Notes under the pieces: generated by a model
Databases searched by the model: none
Told to the model about the DNA's origin: nothing
Seen by the model: the letters and a program-made list of their open reading frames with translations, nothing else
Shown: positions 1-5,490 of the stretch, in pieces
How positions within the stretch are numbered: the first letter of the stretch is position 1
Layout: each line of letters starts with the position of its first letter
Position numbers and translations under genes: made by a program
Source: Parcubacteria group bacterium
Lineage (GTDB): Bacteria > Patescibacteriota > Minisyncoccia > Phycocordibacterales > UBA2163
Length of the DNA: 7,425 nt
Direction: 5' to 3'
Assembly (NCBI GenBank): GCA_016784285.1
Contig: JADHUX010000024.1
Location: forward strand, 1 to 7,425

Positions 1-1
1 G

Positions 2-235
2 TACTCATATGGACAGATCATAAGCCGAGCGCTTAATAATGAATATAAAAAAGATAAGAACTTTGGTAAAAATATAAAGCAATTCCTATCTTCAGGTGGC
101 AGTAATAGCCCCGACGATATATTTAAAGATATAGGCATAGACACTACTAAGCCTGATTTCTTTAAAGATGCACTATTAAGTATAGAAGAAGATATAAAAA
201 GGCTTGAACAATTAACTAAAAGTATTAAAATATAG
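2..235 (+). CDS. pepF: M3-family oligoendopeptidase (PepF-like), C-terminal fragment
   Basis: Open frame from base 2 to a TAG at 233-235, giving the last 77 residues of a protein that starts before the window. The fragment begins YSYGQIISRAL and continues through FLSSGGSNSPDDIFKDIG to a charged helical end (IEEDIKRLEQL). This order (YxYGQ helix, a 'FLxxGGSxSP' turn, 'IGID...P.F...L' and a final amphipathic helix) is the usual C-terminus of oligoendopeptidase F and related M3 zinc metallopeptidases, which cleave short peptides in the cytoplasm. The catalytic HExxH motif would lie upstream and cannot be checked. The family is usually about 560-600 residues, so roughly the last eighth is visible. 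The stop lies 34 bases before alaS, with a promoter in the gap, so the two genes need not be co-transcribed. Family is recognised from the tail only; the exact subfamily is uncertain. Confidence 0.82.
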   Translation, partial: YSYGQIISRALNNEYKKDKNFGKNIKQFLSSGGSNSPDDIFKDIGIDTTKPDFFKDALLSIEEDIKRLEQLTKSIKI

Positions 236-239
236 TCCG

Positions 240-248
240 TGTTATAAT
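240..248 (+). promoter_or_regulatory. Extended -10 promoter of alaS
   Basis: The bases TGTTATAAT form a perfect extended -10 (TG, one base, TATAAT) five bases after the upstream TAG. No good -35 lies at the usual distance, as is typical of extended -10 promoters. A start about 7 bases downstream would give a 5' leader of about 15 bases before the ATG at 270. No Shine-Dalgarno sequence is present in that leader. Confidence 0.65.
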
Positions 249-269
249 ACTCTTACTAATCTTACTAAT

Positions 270-1931
270 ATGAAACTAGAAGAAGTACGAGAAAAATATT
301 TAAAGTTTTTTGAAAAGCACGGACACGTTGTAATTGATTCTGCGCCTATCGTACCGGAAGATGATCCAACAACCTTGTTTACAAGCTCAGGTATGCAGCC
401 ACTTCTACCATATTTCTTAGATAAAGAGCACCCAAAGGGTAAAAAAATTGCCAACTCACAAAAGTGTTTCCGTGCAGAAGACATAGAAGAGGTAGGGGAC
501 AACAGACACACTACATATTTTGAGATGCTCGGTAACTGGTCTTTTGGGGATTATTTTAAACAAGAGCAGATCCCTTGGTTTTTTGAGTTCTTGACTAAAG
601 AGATAGGTCTTGATCCAGAAAAGCTTTATGTCACAGTCTTTGAAGGGGATGAAAAAGCAGGTATACCAAAAGACACTGAAAGCGCTCAGATTTGGAAGGG
701 TCTGTTAGGGGGTGATGAGAGAGTTTCATATTATGGTGCTGACAAGAACTGGTGGAGTAGGTCGGGTACACCAGAGAACATGCCAGCAGGTGAGCCAGGT
801 GGTACTGACACAGAAGTGTTTTATGATTTTGGAAAAGACATCCATACTGATGATTTTGGTAAAGAGTGTCATCCAAACTGTGAATGTGGAAGGTTTATGG
901 AAATAGGTAATTCTGTATTTATGGAATATGTAAAGCAGGAAGACGGAAGCTTTACACAGTTACCTACTAAAAACGTAGATTTTGGTGGAGGACTTGAGAG
1001 AATAACTGCAGCCTCAAACAATGATAGTGATATTTTTAATATTGATACCATAGCTTTAATAATAAAAAGAATAGAAGAAGTAAGCGGTAAAAAATATAAT
1101 GACAATAAAAAAGCTTTTAGAGTAATAGCAGACCATGTTCGTGGAGCAGAAGTAATAATAAAAGACGGTGTAACACCTTCTAATACTGAACAAGGGTATG
1201 TATTACGGAGACTCATAAGACGTGCTGTACGTTTTGGGGATATGTTAAGTATTAAGCTTAGTGATATTACAGATGGTAATCAAGAAATAATACAGGAAGA
1301 AGAGAAATTTAGAAAAACTCTTGAGAAAGGACTTAAAGAATTTGAGAAAATAAGCAAAGGAGGAAGCATATCAGGTAGTGATGCCTTTGTACTGTTTACT
1401 ACGTATGGTTTTCCTCTTGAATTAACTCTAGAGCTAGCTCTAGAGCAAAATTTAAATATCGATGAAGCAGAATTTAGAGATAAAATGCGAGAACATCAAG
1501 CACTTTCACGGAAGGGTGCTCAGCTGAAGTTCAAAGGTGGGCTTGCAGACCACAGTGAAGCTTCTACTAAATACCATACAGCGACACACTTACTTTTAAG
1601 GGCTCTTAAAGATGTGCTAGGAGAAGAGGTAGCACAAAAGGGTAGTAATATAACTCAAGAACGTATGCGTTTTGACTTTTCTTGGGGAGAGAAGCTTACA
1701 GATGAGCAAAAGCAAAAAGTAGAGAGTATAGTAAATCAAAAAATTAAAGAAGGATTAAACGTAACAAACGAAGAAAAAGAAGGGGTAATAACTTACAGTA
1801 TAGGCGACTATTCTATAGAGCCATGTGGTGGTCCACATATAAAAAACACATCTGAACTTGGGCATTTTAAAATCAAAAAAGAAGAAGCCTCATCAGCGGG
1901 AGTTCGTAGGATAAAAGCTATTTTAGAATAA
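270..1931 (+). CDS. alaS: Alanine--tRNA ligase, short form (553 aa)
   Basis: Charges tRNA-Ala with alanine in the cytoplasm and should clear mischarged Ser/Gly. The N-terminal class II catalytic core runs to about residue 245. Motif 2 is FRAEDIEEVGD...FEMLGNWSFGDYF (67-96) and motif 3 is GGGLERI (239-245). A helical tRNA-recognition region follows, including VIADHVRGA (286-294) and YGFPLELT (379-386). The editing domain has HTATH (436-440) and CGGPH (519-523), the zinc/editing residues, with Pro replacing the usual Thr of CGGTH. The protein ends at the editing domain. Typical bacterial AlaRS is about 870 residues, so the C-terminal DHHA1/C-Ala domain is absent, and the segment that normally separates the tRNA-recognition and editing domains is also much reduced. 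Another departure is EIGN (211-214) where EIWN is usual, next to a Cys-rich ECHPNCECG stretch (199-207). The start at 270 fits the family N-terminus and the promoter. There is no Shine-Dalgarno. It ends with TAA, 24 bases before the next gene. Confidence 0.95.
   Translation: MKLEEVREKYLKFFEKHGHVVIDSAPIVPEDDPTTLFTSSGMQPLLPYFLDKEHPKGKKIANSQKCFRAEDIEEVGDNRHTTYFEMLGNWSFGDYFKQEQIPWFFEFLTKEIGLDPEKLYVTVFEGDEKAGIPKDTESAQIWKGLLGGDERVSYYGADKNWWSRSGTPENMPAGEPGGTDTEVFYDFGKDIHTDDFGKECHPNCECGRFMEIGNSVFMEYVKQEDGSFTQLPTKNVDFGGGLERITAASNNDSDIFNIDTIALIIKRIEEVSGKKYNDNKKAFRVIADHVRGAEVIIKDGVTPSNTEQGYVLRRLIRRAVRFGDMLSIKLSDITDGNQEIIQEEEKFRKTLEKGLKEFEKISKGGSISGSDAFVLFTTYGFPLELTLELALEQNLNIDEAEFRDKMREHQALSRKGAQLKFKGGLADHSEASTKYHTATHLLLRALKDVLGEEVAQKGSNITQERMRFDFSWGEKLTDEQKQKVESIVNQKIKEGLNVTNEEKEGVITYSIGDYSIEPCGGPHIKNTSELGHFKIKKEEASSAGVRRIKAILE
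1426..1445. repeat. 20-bp perfect palindrome inside alaS
   Basis: CTCTAGAG-CTAG-CTCTAGAG equals its own reverse complement and is also an 8-bp direct repeat around a CTAG centre, with three CTAG tetramers. It lies in the alaS codons for the LTLELALE stretch (residues 386-393). The repeated Leu-Glu pattern partly explains it, but matching cta/gag codons were needed for perfect symmetry. No T-run follows, so it is not a terminator. Confidence 0.6.
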
Positions 1932-1940
1932 AAACCCTTG

Positions 1941-1949
1941 TGCTACAAT
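1941..1949 (+). promoter_or_regulatory. Extended -10 promoter giving a probable leaderless mRNA
   Basis: TGCTACAAT matches the extended -10 consensus with one mismatch (TACAAT). It lies in the 24-base gap between alaS and the actin-like gene. The last T of the -10 is 7 bases before the ATG at 1956, so transcription would start at or within a base or two of the start codon. No -35 or Shine-Dalgarno is visible. Confidence 0.5.
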
Positions 1950-1955
1950 TAACAT

Positions 1956-3173
1956 ATGTCTTCCTCAAAAAAAGGAAATATACATCTGCCGTTTATTGTT
2001 TTTGATATTGGGAGTGCAAGTGTGGGTGCCGCACTTGCTTTAGTATCTGATAAAGATCAGGCTCCTAAGATCATATATACTACACGTACACCTATTACTG
2101 CTAAGAGTTCAGATGGTTACGACTACTTTCTTTTAGCTATGCTCTCTTCTTTAAAAAAGGTTCTAGCAGAAGTAAAAAAGGACGCAGTACAAGAGTTATC
2201 AAATAGTAATTTAAATATAACAAAATTAGAAAATGTACACTGTGTATTTTCTTCTTCATGGCATACCTCAAACATTGAAAAGCTGAACTTTAAGAAAGAT
2301 GAACACTTTACGATATCAGAGCAGTTTATCTCAGAAAAACTAAAGGATGCAGGTCAGCAATTCTTAGATTCATCAGAAGGTGAGCCAGATAGCACAAAGA
2401 TAGTCAGATCAAAATTCATAGAAAAAAATATAATACAAATACTTCTAAATGGTTATATTTCAAATAATCCTAAGGGAAAAAAGGTAAAAAATATAGATAT
2501 TACATTATTTACAAGTCTTATTTCTGAAGAAGTGTTTGCGAAGACAAGATCTGTTTTAGAGAGTGTATTTGATATAGATAGTATTTCATTCCATACATTT
2601 ACTTTGTCGTTGTTCTCAGTTGTACGAGACATGTTTAGTGCAGAGAAAAACTTTTTACTAATGGACATAAGTGGAGAGTCTACCAATATCACGCTTGTAA
2701 GAAATGAAGCTATGGTAAAAGATGTATCATTCCCAATGGGTAAGAACTTTCTTATAGAAAAAACTGCAAAATCTTTAAAAACAGTAAACGAAGAGGCTCA
2801 CTCATTGATACGGCTTTTCCTCGAAGAGAAAAGTATAAGCACAGAAACTAAGAAGATGAATACTATACTTAATAGTATAAAAGAAGAATACCTGTCTTCT
2901 TTTAGGAAGATTATGGTAGATTTTTCTGATGGACTGTCTTTACCAAGGACTATTTTCTTAACTATTGATACAGATATAGGCAAATGGTTTGTAGATGCCA
3001 TAAAAGCAGATGAGTTTAGTACTCATACTCTTGCTGGACAACCTTTTACTATAGTTGAGCTAAGTAGCAGGCTTTTGAGTGAATATTGTACAGTTTCAAA
3101 AGAAAGCAGGGTAGGGTGCGACCCGTTTTTAGGGATTGAGGTAATATTTGCTAATAAAATAGTAAATAAGTAG
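1956..3173 (+). CDS. Actin-fold (FtsA/PilM-like) protein, cytoplasmic
   Basis: A 405-residue soluble protein with no signal peptide or membrane helix. Two nucleotide-binding signatures of the actin/Hsp70/FtsA superfamily are recognisable. The first is a phosphate-1 loop FDIGSASVG (16-24) directly after a short polar N-terminus. The second is a phosphate-2 loop LLMDISGESTNITLV (234-248), followed by a strand-turn-helix (VSFPMGKNFLIEKTA). The region where the adenosine motif (LTGGGA in FtsA) would fall reads IFLTIDTDIGKWF (333-345) and lacks the glycines, so nucleotide binding may be altered. PilM and FtsA act as cytoplasmic scaffolds under membrane proteins. The next gene encodes a single-pass membrane protein 48 bases downstream, so a partner relationship is an inference from context. 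The long middle section (about 110-230) is not recognised. The ATG at 1956 leaves only 15 residues before the phosphate-1 loop, and the promoter abuts it, which supports this start. Superfamily is fairly sure; exact role is unknown. Confidence 0.75.
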   Translation: MSSSKKGNIHLPFIVFDIGSASVGAALALVSDKDQAPKIIYTTRTPITAKSSDGYDYFLLAMLSSLKKVLAEVKKDAVQELSNSNLNITKLENVHCVFSSSWHTSNIEKLNFKKDEHFTISEQFISEKLKDAGQQFLDSSEGEPDSTKIVRSKFIEKNIIQILLNGYISNNPKGKKVKNIDITLFTSLISEEVFAKTRSVLESVFDIDSISFHTFTLSLFSVVRDMFSAEKNFLLMDISGESTNITLVRNEAMVKDVSFPMGKNFLIEKTAKSLKTVNEEAHSLIRLFLEEKSISTETKKMNTILNSIKEEYLSSFRKIMVDFSDGLSLPRTIFLTIDTDIGKWFVDAIKADEFSTHTLAGQPFTIVELSSRLLSEYCTVSKESRVGCDPFLGIEVIFANKIVNK

Positions 3174-3182
3174 AATAGATAG

Positions 3183-3188
3183 TATAAT
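3183..3188 (+). promoter_or_regulatory. Candidate -10 box before the baseplate-J-like gene
   Basis: A perfect TATAAT lies ten bases after the stop of the actin-like gene. No TG extension and no convincing -35 accompany it, and the local sequence is very AT-rich, so chance is possible. If real, the leader would be about 27 bases and carries no Shine-Dalgarno. Otherwise the gene is read through from the upstream promoter. Confidence 0.35.
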
Positions 3189-3221
3189 ATATTTAAATTA
3201 AAATAAGCTTAAAAGACAATT

Positions 3222-4514
3222 ATGCTAAAAAAATCATTTGATGATATCGTGCCTCCTAAAAAGAGAACAATAAGAGACATAAAAAATTCACATATAAAAA
3301 AACAACCTAAAAATGTTGTAGAGCCTGAGAATGACTTTGAATATAATTCAGGTTATGGAGATGATATAAAAAAACCAAAAGGTTCTAGGTTTGCTTTGTG
3401 GTTTGTCGCATTTATTATAATTATAATATTCATACTTGCATTTTCACTTCTATTTACTGGTGCAAAGGTAAGTATAATACCAAAACAAAGTAAAACATTA
3501 GTAGAAGCACGTTTTGACGCAGCTATAAACGCTGATGTAGGAGAATTGTCTTATGAGATAATGACTATTGAAAAAACCGACTCAAAGAAGATCGAAGCGA
3601 CAGGTAGAGAAGAGATCGAGGAAAAAGCTTCAGGTAAAATCGTGATCTTCAATGACTTTAATTCTTCAAGCCAAAGACTTATAAAAAACACAAGGTTTGA
3701 AACTCCTGATGGACTTATATATAGAATCAACAAGTCAGTAGTAGTACCAGGACAAAAAACAGAAGACGGAGAGACAATACCAGGAAGTATAGAGGTGACA
3801 GTATATGCAGATGAAGTTGGTGAGGATTATAATATAGGATTAACTGATTTTACAATACCAGGATTTAAAGGTTCTCCACGATTTGAAGAGTTTTATGCTC
3901 GTTCAAAAACTACTATGACAGGTGGTTTTGTAGGAGAAAAGTTAAGTGCAGATCCTATTGATCTTGCAAATGCAAAAGAAGAGATTCATACAGAACTCCA
4001 AAAACAATTAATGAACGAAGCATTCTCTCAAAAACCTGACGAATTCTATTTGTTTGAAGATATGATCTTTGTAGAGTTTGAACCAAAAGGAAGTTCAGAA
4101 AATGGCGACGAAGTTGAGGTAACAGAAAGCGCAACTCTTTATGGAGTACTGTTTAATAAAGAAAAATTTGCAAATCATATTGCAAAAAACACTATAGCTA
4201 CATTTGACGACGAATCAGTTGAGATTGTGGATATTGCTACAATAATAGTCACTATATCTGATAAAGATACAGCGCGACCATGGGAAGACGAAGAATTTGA
4301 GTTTACAGTAAGCGGTAATACACATATTGTTTGGACATTTGATAAAGACCAATTAAAAAATGACCTGTCAGGTAGAGCTAAAGCAGCTCTTCCTACAGTA
4401 CTCTCAGGGTATCCAAGTATAGAACAAGCCGAGGTGGTACTAAGGCCATTCTGGAAACGGTCATTCCCAGACAAGATAAGTAAGATAAAAATAGAACAAA
4501 CTCTTGACAAATAG
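3222..4514 (+). CDS. Bitopic membrane protein with baseplate-J-like outer domain
   Basis: 430 residues in three parts. Residues 1-56 form a charged, low-complexity cytoplasmic tail containing FDDIVPPKKRTIRDI (6-20). Residues 57-79 are a strong membrane helix (ALWFVAFIIIIIF...), with basic residues KKPKGSR before it, so the N-terminus is probably inside. Residues 80-430 lie outside the membrane. A segment at about 126-240 has the pattern of baseplate J/gp47-like domains: 'ASGKIVIFNDFNSSSQRLI', then 'TRFETPDGLIYR', then 'PGSIEVTVYADEVGEDYNIG'. The C-terminus (LSGYPSIEQAEVVLRPFW, 394-411) matches the end of CPR proteins that carry that annotation. No phage genes surround it, so this is probably a cell-envelope protein and not a tail component. 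It follows the actin-like gene on the same strand with no terminator between them. The ATG at 3222 has no Shine-Dalgarno. Function is not established; the domain call is by recognition of pattern only. Confidence 0.75.
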   Translation: MLKKSFDDIVPPKKRTIRDIKNSHIKKQPKNVVEPENDFEYNSGYGDDIKKPKGSRFALWFVAFIIIIIFILAFSLLFTGAKVSIIPKQSKTLVEARFDAAINADVGELSYEIMTIEKTDSKKIEATGREEIEEKASGKIVIFNDFNSSSQRLIKNTRFETPDGLIYRINKSVVVPGQKTEDGETIPGSIEVTVYADEVGEDYNIGLTDFTIPGFKGSPRFEEFYARSKTTMTGGFVGEKLSADPIDLANAKEEIHTELQKQLMNEAFSQKPDEFYLFEDMIFVEFEPKGSSENGDEVEVTESATLYGVLFNKEKFANHIAKNTIATFDDESVEIVDIATIIVTISDKDTARPWEDEEFEFTVSGNTHIVWTFDKDQLKNDLSGRAKAALPTVLSGYPSIEQAEVVLRPFWKRSFPDKISKIKIEQTLDK

Positions 4515-4532
4515 TCGTTCCCGAGCTAATTT
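4504..4532 (+). promoter_or_regulatory. Weak candidate promoter for the 53-aa membrane protein
   Basis: A perfect TTGACA (4504-4509) is followed after 17 bases by TAATTT (4527-4532, three of six matches). The -35 lies in the last codons of the upstream gene. This would give a leader of about 50 bases that keeps the whole Shine-Dalgarno. A second candidate, a perfect TATAAT at 4567-4572, would start RNA inside the Shine-Dalgarno itself and is less plausible. Neither is secure. Confidence 0.25.
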
Positions 4533-4575
4533 GAAGAGTAGAAAATATATTACTTTTGTTTAAAATTATAATCTT

Positions 4576-4583
4576 GAGGAGGG
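4576..4583 (+). promoter_or_regulatory. Strong Shine-Dalgarno for the 53-aa protein
   Basis: GAGGAGGG, with its AGGAGG core at 4577-4582, lies 7 bases before the ATG at 4590. It is the main evidence that this short frame is translated. It stands out because the larger plus-strand genes here have no such site. Confidence 0.8.
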
Positions 4584-4589
4584 ATAAAA

Positions 4590-4751
4590 ATGAATCCGTT
4601 TCTTTATTGTATAGAAATTCTCAGAAGACTCGGTGCAGAGTTTATCAAACCCGAGAATCTTACATTTAGTAGTATAGTAGTGGTTATTTGTTTAGCTTTT
4701 TATGTACTTTTTTACAAAAAATGGCACCTTGGTAGAACATCAATATTCTAG
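4590..4751 (+). CDS. Small single-pass membrane protein, 53 aa, unrecognised
   Basis: A 53-codon frame from ATG 4590 to TAG 4749-4751. The N-terminus is amphipathic (MNPFLYCIEILRRLGAEF). One hydrophobic segment, about residues 27-42 (SSIVVVICLAFYVLFY), is followed by a basic end (KKWHLGRTSIF). I do not recognise the family. Support for a real gene is its excellent Shine-Dalgarno at a standard distance, a clean membrane helix, and an intrinsic terminator 18 bases after its stop. It sits 75 bases after the baseplate-J-like gene on the same strand and might be co-transcribed with it, or have its own promoter. The membrane location suggests a small envelope or accessory protein; nothing in the sequence says which. 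Confidence 0.65.
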   Translation: MNPFLYCIEILRRLGAEFIKPENLTFSSIVVVICLAFYVLFYKKWHLGRTSIF

Positions 4752-4768
4752 TTTTTAGAATATAATTT

Positions 4769-4802
4769 AAGCGTAGTCTGTTTAGAGACTACGCTTATTT
4801 TT
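4769..4802 (+). terminator. Intrinsic terminator after the 53-aa gene
   Basis: An 11-bp perfect stem (AAGCGTAGTCT at 4769-4779 with AGACTACGCTT at 4786-4796) closes a 6-base loop. It is followed by ATTTTT. This is a standard rho-independent terminator on the plus strand, ending the actin-like/baseplate-J-like/53-aa stretch. The pcm promoter begins two bases after it. Confidence 0.88.
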
Positions 4803-4803
4803 A

Positions 4804-4812
4804 TGCTATAAT
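4804..4812 (+). promoter_or_regulatory. Extended -10 promoter of pcm
   Basis: TGCTATAAT is a perfect extended -10 placed directly after the preceding terminator, whose right arm occupies the -35 position. The distance from the end of TATAAT to the ATG (22 bases) is identical to that at alaS. The predicted leader is about 15 bases and has no Shine-Dalgarno. Confidence 0.65.
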
Positions 4813-4833
4813 GGCTATTATAAAAATTTAACT

Positions 4834-5457
4834 ATGTTTACTAAAGAGGAATTAATAGATCATCTTGAGAATGGTACACAAGTATTTAGAAGTGACAAAA
4901 GTCTAAAAGACGCTTTTCTAGCTATTGATAGAAAAGACTTTGTGTCAGAGGATTATGCTGAAGAAGTATATGAGGACTATGCACTTCCGATAGGGTATGA
5001 ACAGACCATATCACAACCTACTACAGTGGCTTTTATGCTTGAGCTTTTAGGTGTAGAAAAGGGGGACAAAGTGCTTGATGTAGGCTCTGGCTCTGGTTTT
5101 ACTTCTGCACTGTTAGCACATATGGTTGGAGAAAGTGGAAAAGTGATAGGAGTAGAGAGAGTGCAGGAGTTAGTAGGTTTTGGGCAGGAAAATTTAAATA
5201 AATATGATTTTAAAAATGTAGAGATTGTAAAATCAGATAAAGAAGTAGGTTTGTCTAGCGACGCACCATATGACAAGATCTTGGTTTCAGCAGCAGCTGA
5301 AGAAGTCCCTAAGAAGTTACTAGAACAACTTAAAGTTGGTGGAACTATGGTAATACCTATATATGATAATATATGGCAAATAAGAAAAACATCAGAGACA
5401 GATACTAATATTGAAAAGTTTGAAAGATTTGAGTTCGTACCACTAATTATAGAATAA
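4834..5457 (+). CDS. pcm: Protein-L-isoaspartate O-methyltransferase
   Basis: A 207-residue cytoplasmic enzyme that transfers methyl from S-adenosylmethionine to L-isoaspartyl residues, starting repair of damaged proteins. The family signature EQTISQP (56-62; the usual form is GQTISQP) precedes a class I methyltransferase fold. Motif I is KVLDVGSGSGFTSALLA (79-95), the acidic end of strand 2 is GKVIGVERV (102-110), motif II is APYDKILVSAAAEEVP (144-159) and motif III is LKVGGTMVIPI (166-176). The C-terminus ends in the family-typical FVPL. Length agrees with bacterial Pcm (about 205-225). The ATG at 4834 gives a normal N-terminal helix and lies just after the promoter; there is no Shine-Dalgarno. 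It is a single-gene unit between its own promoter and a convergent neighbour. Its TAA overlaps the A-run that serves as the T-tract of the opposing gene's terminator. Confidence 0.93.
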   Translation: MFTKEELIDHLENGTQVFRSDKSLKDAFLAIDRKDFVSEDYAEEVYEDYALPIGYEQTISQPTTVAFMLELLGVEKGDKVLDVGSGSGFTSALLAHMVGESGKVIGVERVQELVGFGQENLNKYDFKNVEIVKSDKEVGLSSDAPYDKILVSAAAEEVPKKLLEQLKVGGTMVIPIYDNIWQIRKTSETDTNIEKFERFEFVPLIIE

Positions 5458-5490
5458 AAAACCCTTCATTAGCTTTTGACTAATGAAGGG
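5456..5490 (-). terminator. Intrinsic terminator of the minus-strand membrane gene, shared boundary with pcm
   Basis: An 11-bp perfect stem (CCCTTCATTAG at 5462-5472 with CTAATGAAGGG at 5480-5490) has a 7-base loop. Read on the minus strand it is followed by six T (plus-strand A-run 5456-5461), a classic terminator. On the plus strand the hairpin is followed by GGTTCTACG, with no T-run, so it is a weak terminator for pcm, though it could still protect that mRNA's 3' end. It contains the stop codon of the minus-strand gene. Confidence 0.85.

Noticed and set aside
869..1216. A 115-codon open frame on the minus strand inside alaS
   Set aside because: It is fully antisense to strongly conserved AlaRS motifs, has no ribosome-binding site and no recognisable protein; it is a by-product of codon bias.
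4175..4510. A 111-codon open frame on the minus strand inside the baseplate-J-like gene
   Set aside because: Antisense shadow with a Ser-rich, patternless translation, no Shine-Dalgarno and no promoter.
3222..4514. Phage tail or contractile injection system, suggested by the baseplate-J-like domain
   Set aside because: There are no sheath, tube, spike or other tail genes nearby, and the protein has an inner tail and a membrane helix, which baseplate proteins lack.
4567..4572. Perfect TATAAT as promoter of the 53-aa gene
   Set aside because: Transcription would begin inside the Shine-Dalgarno, destroying it, so this is probably chance in AT-rich sequence.
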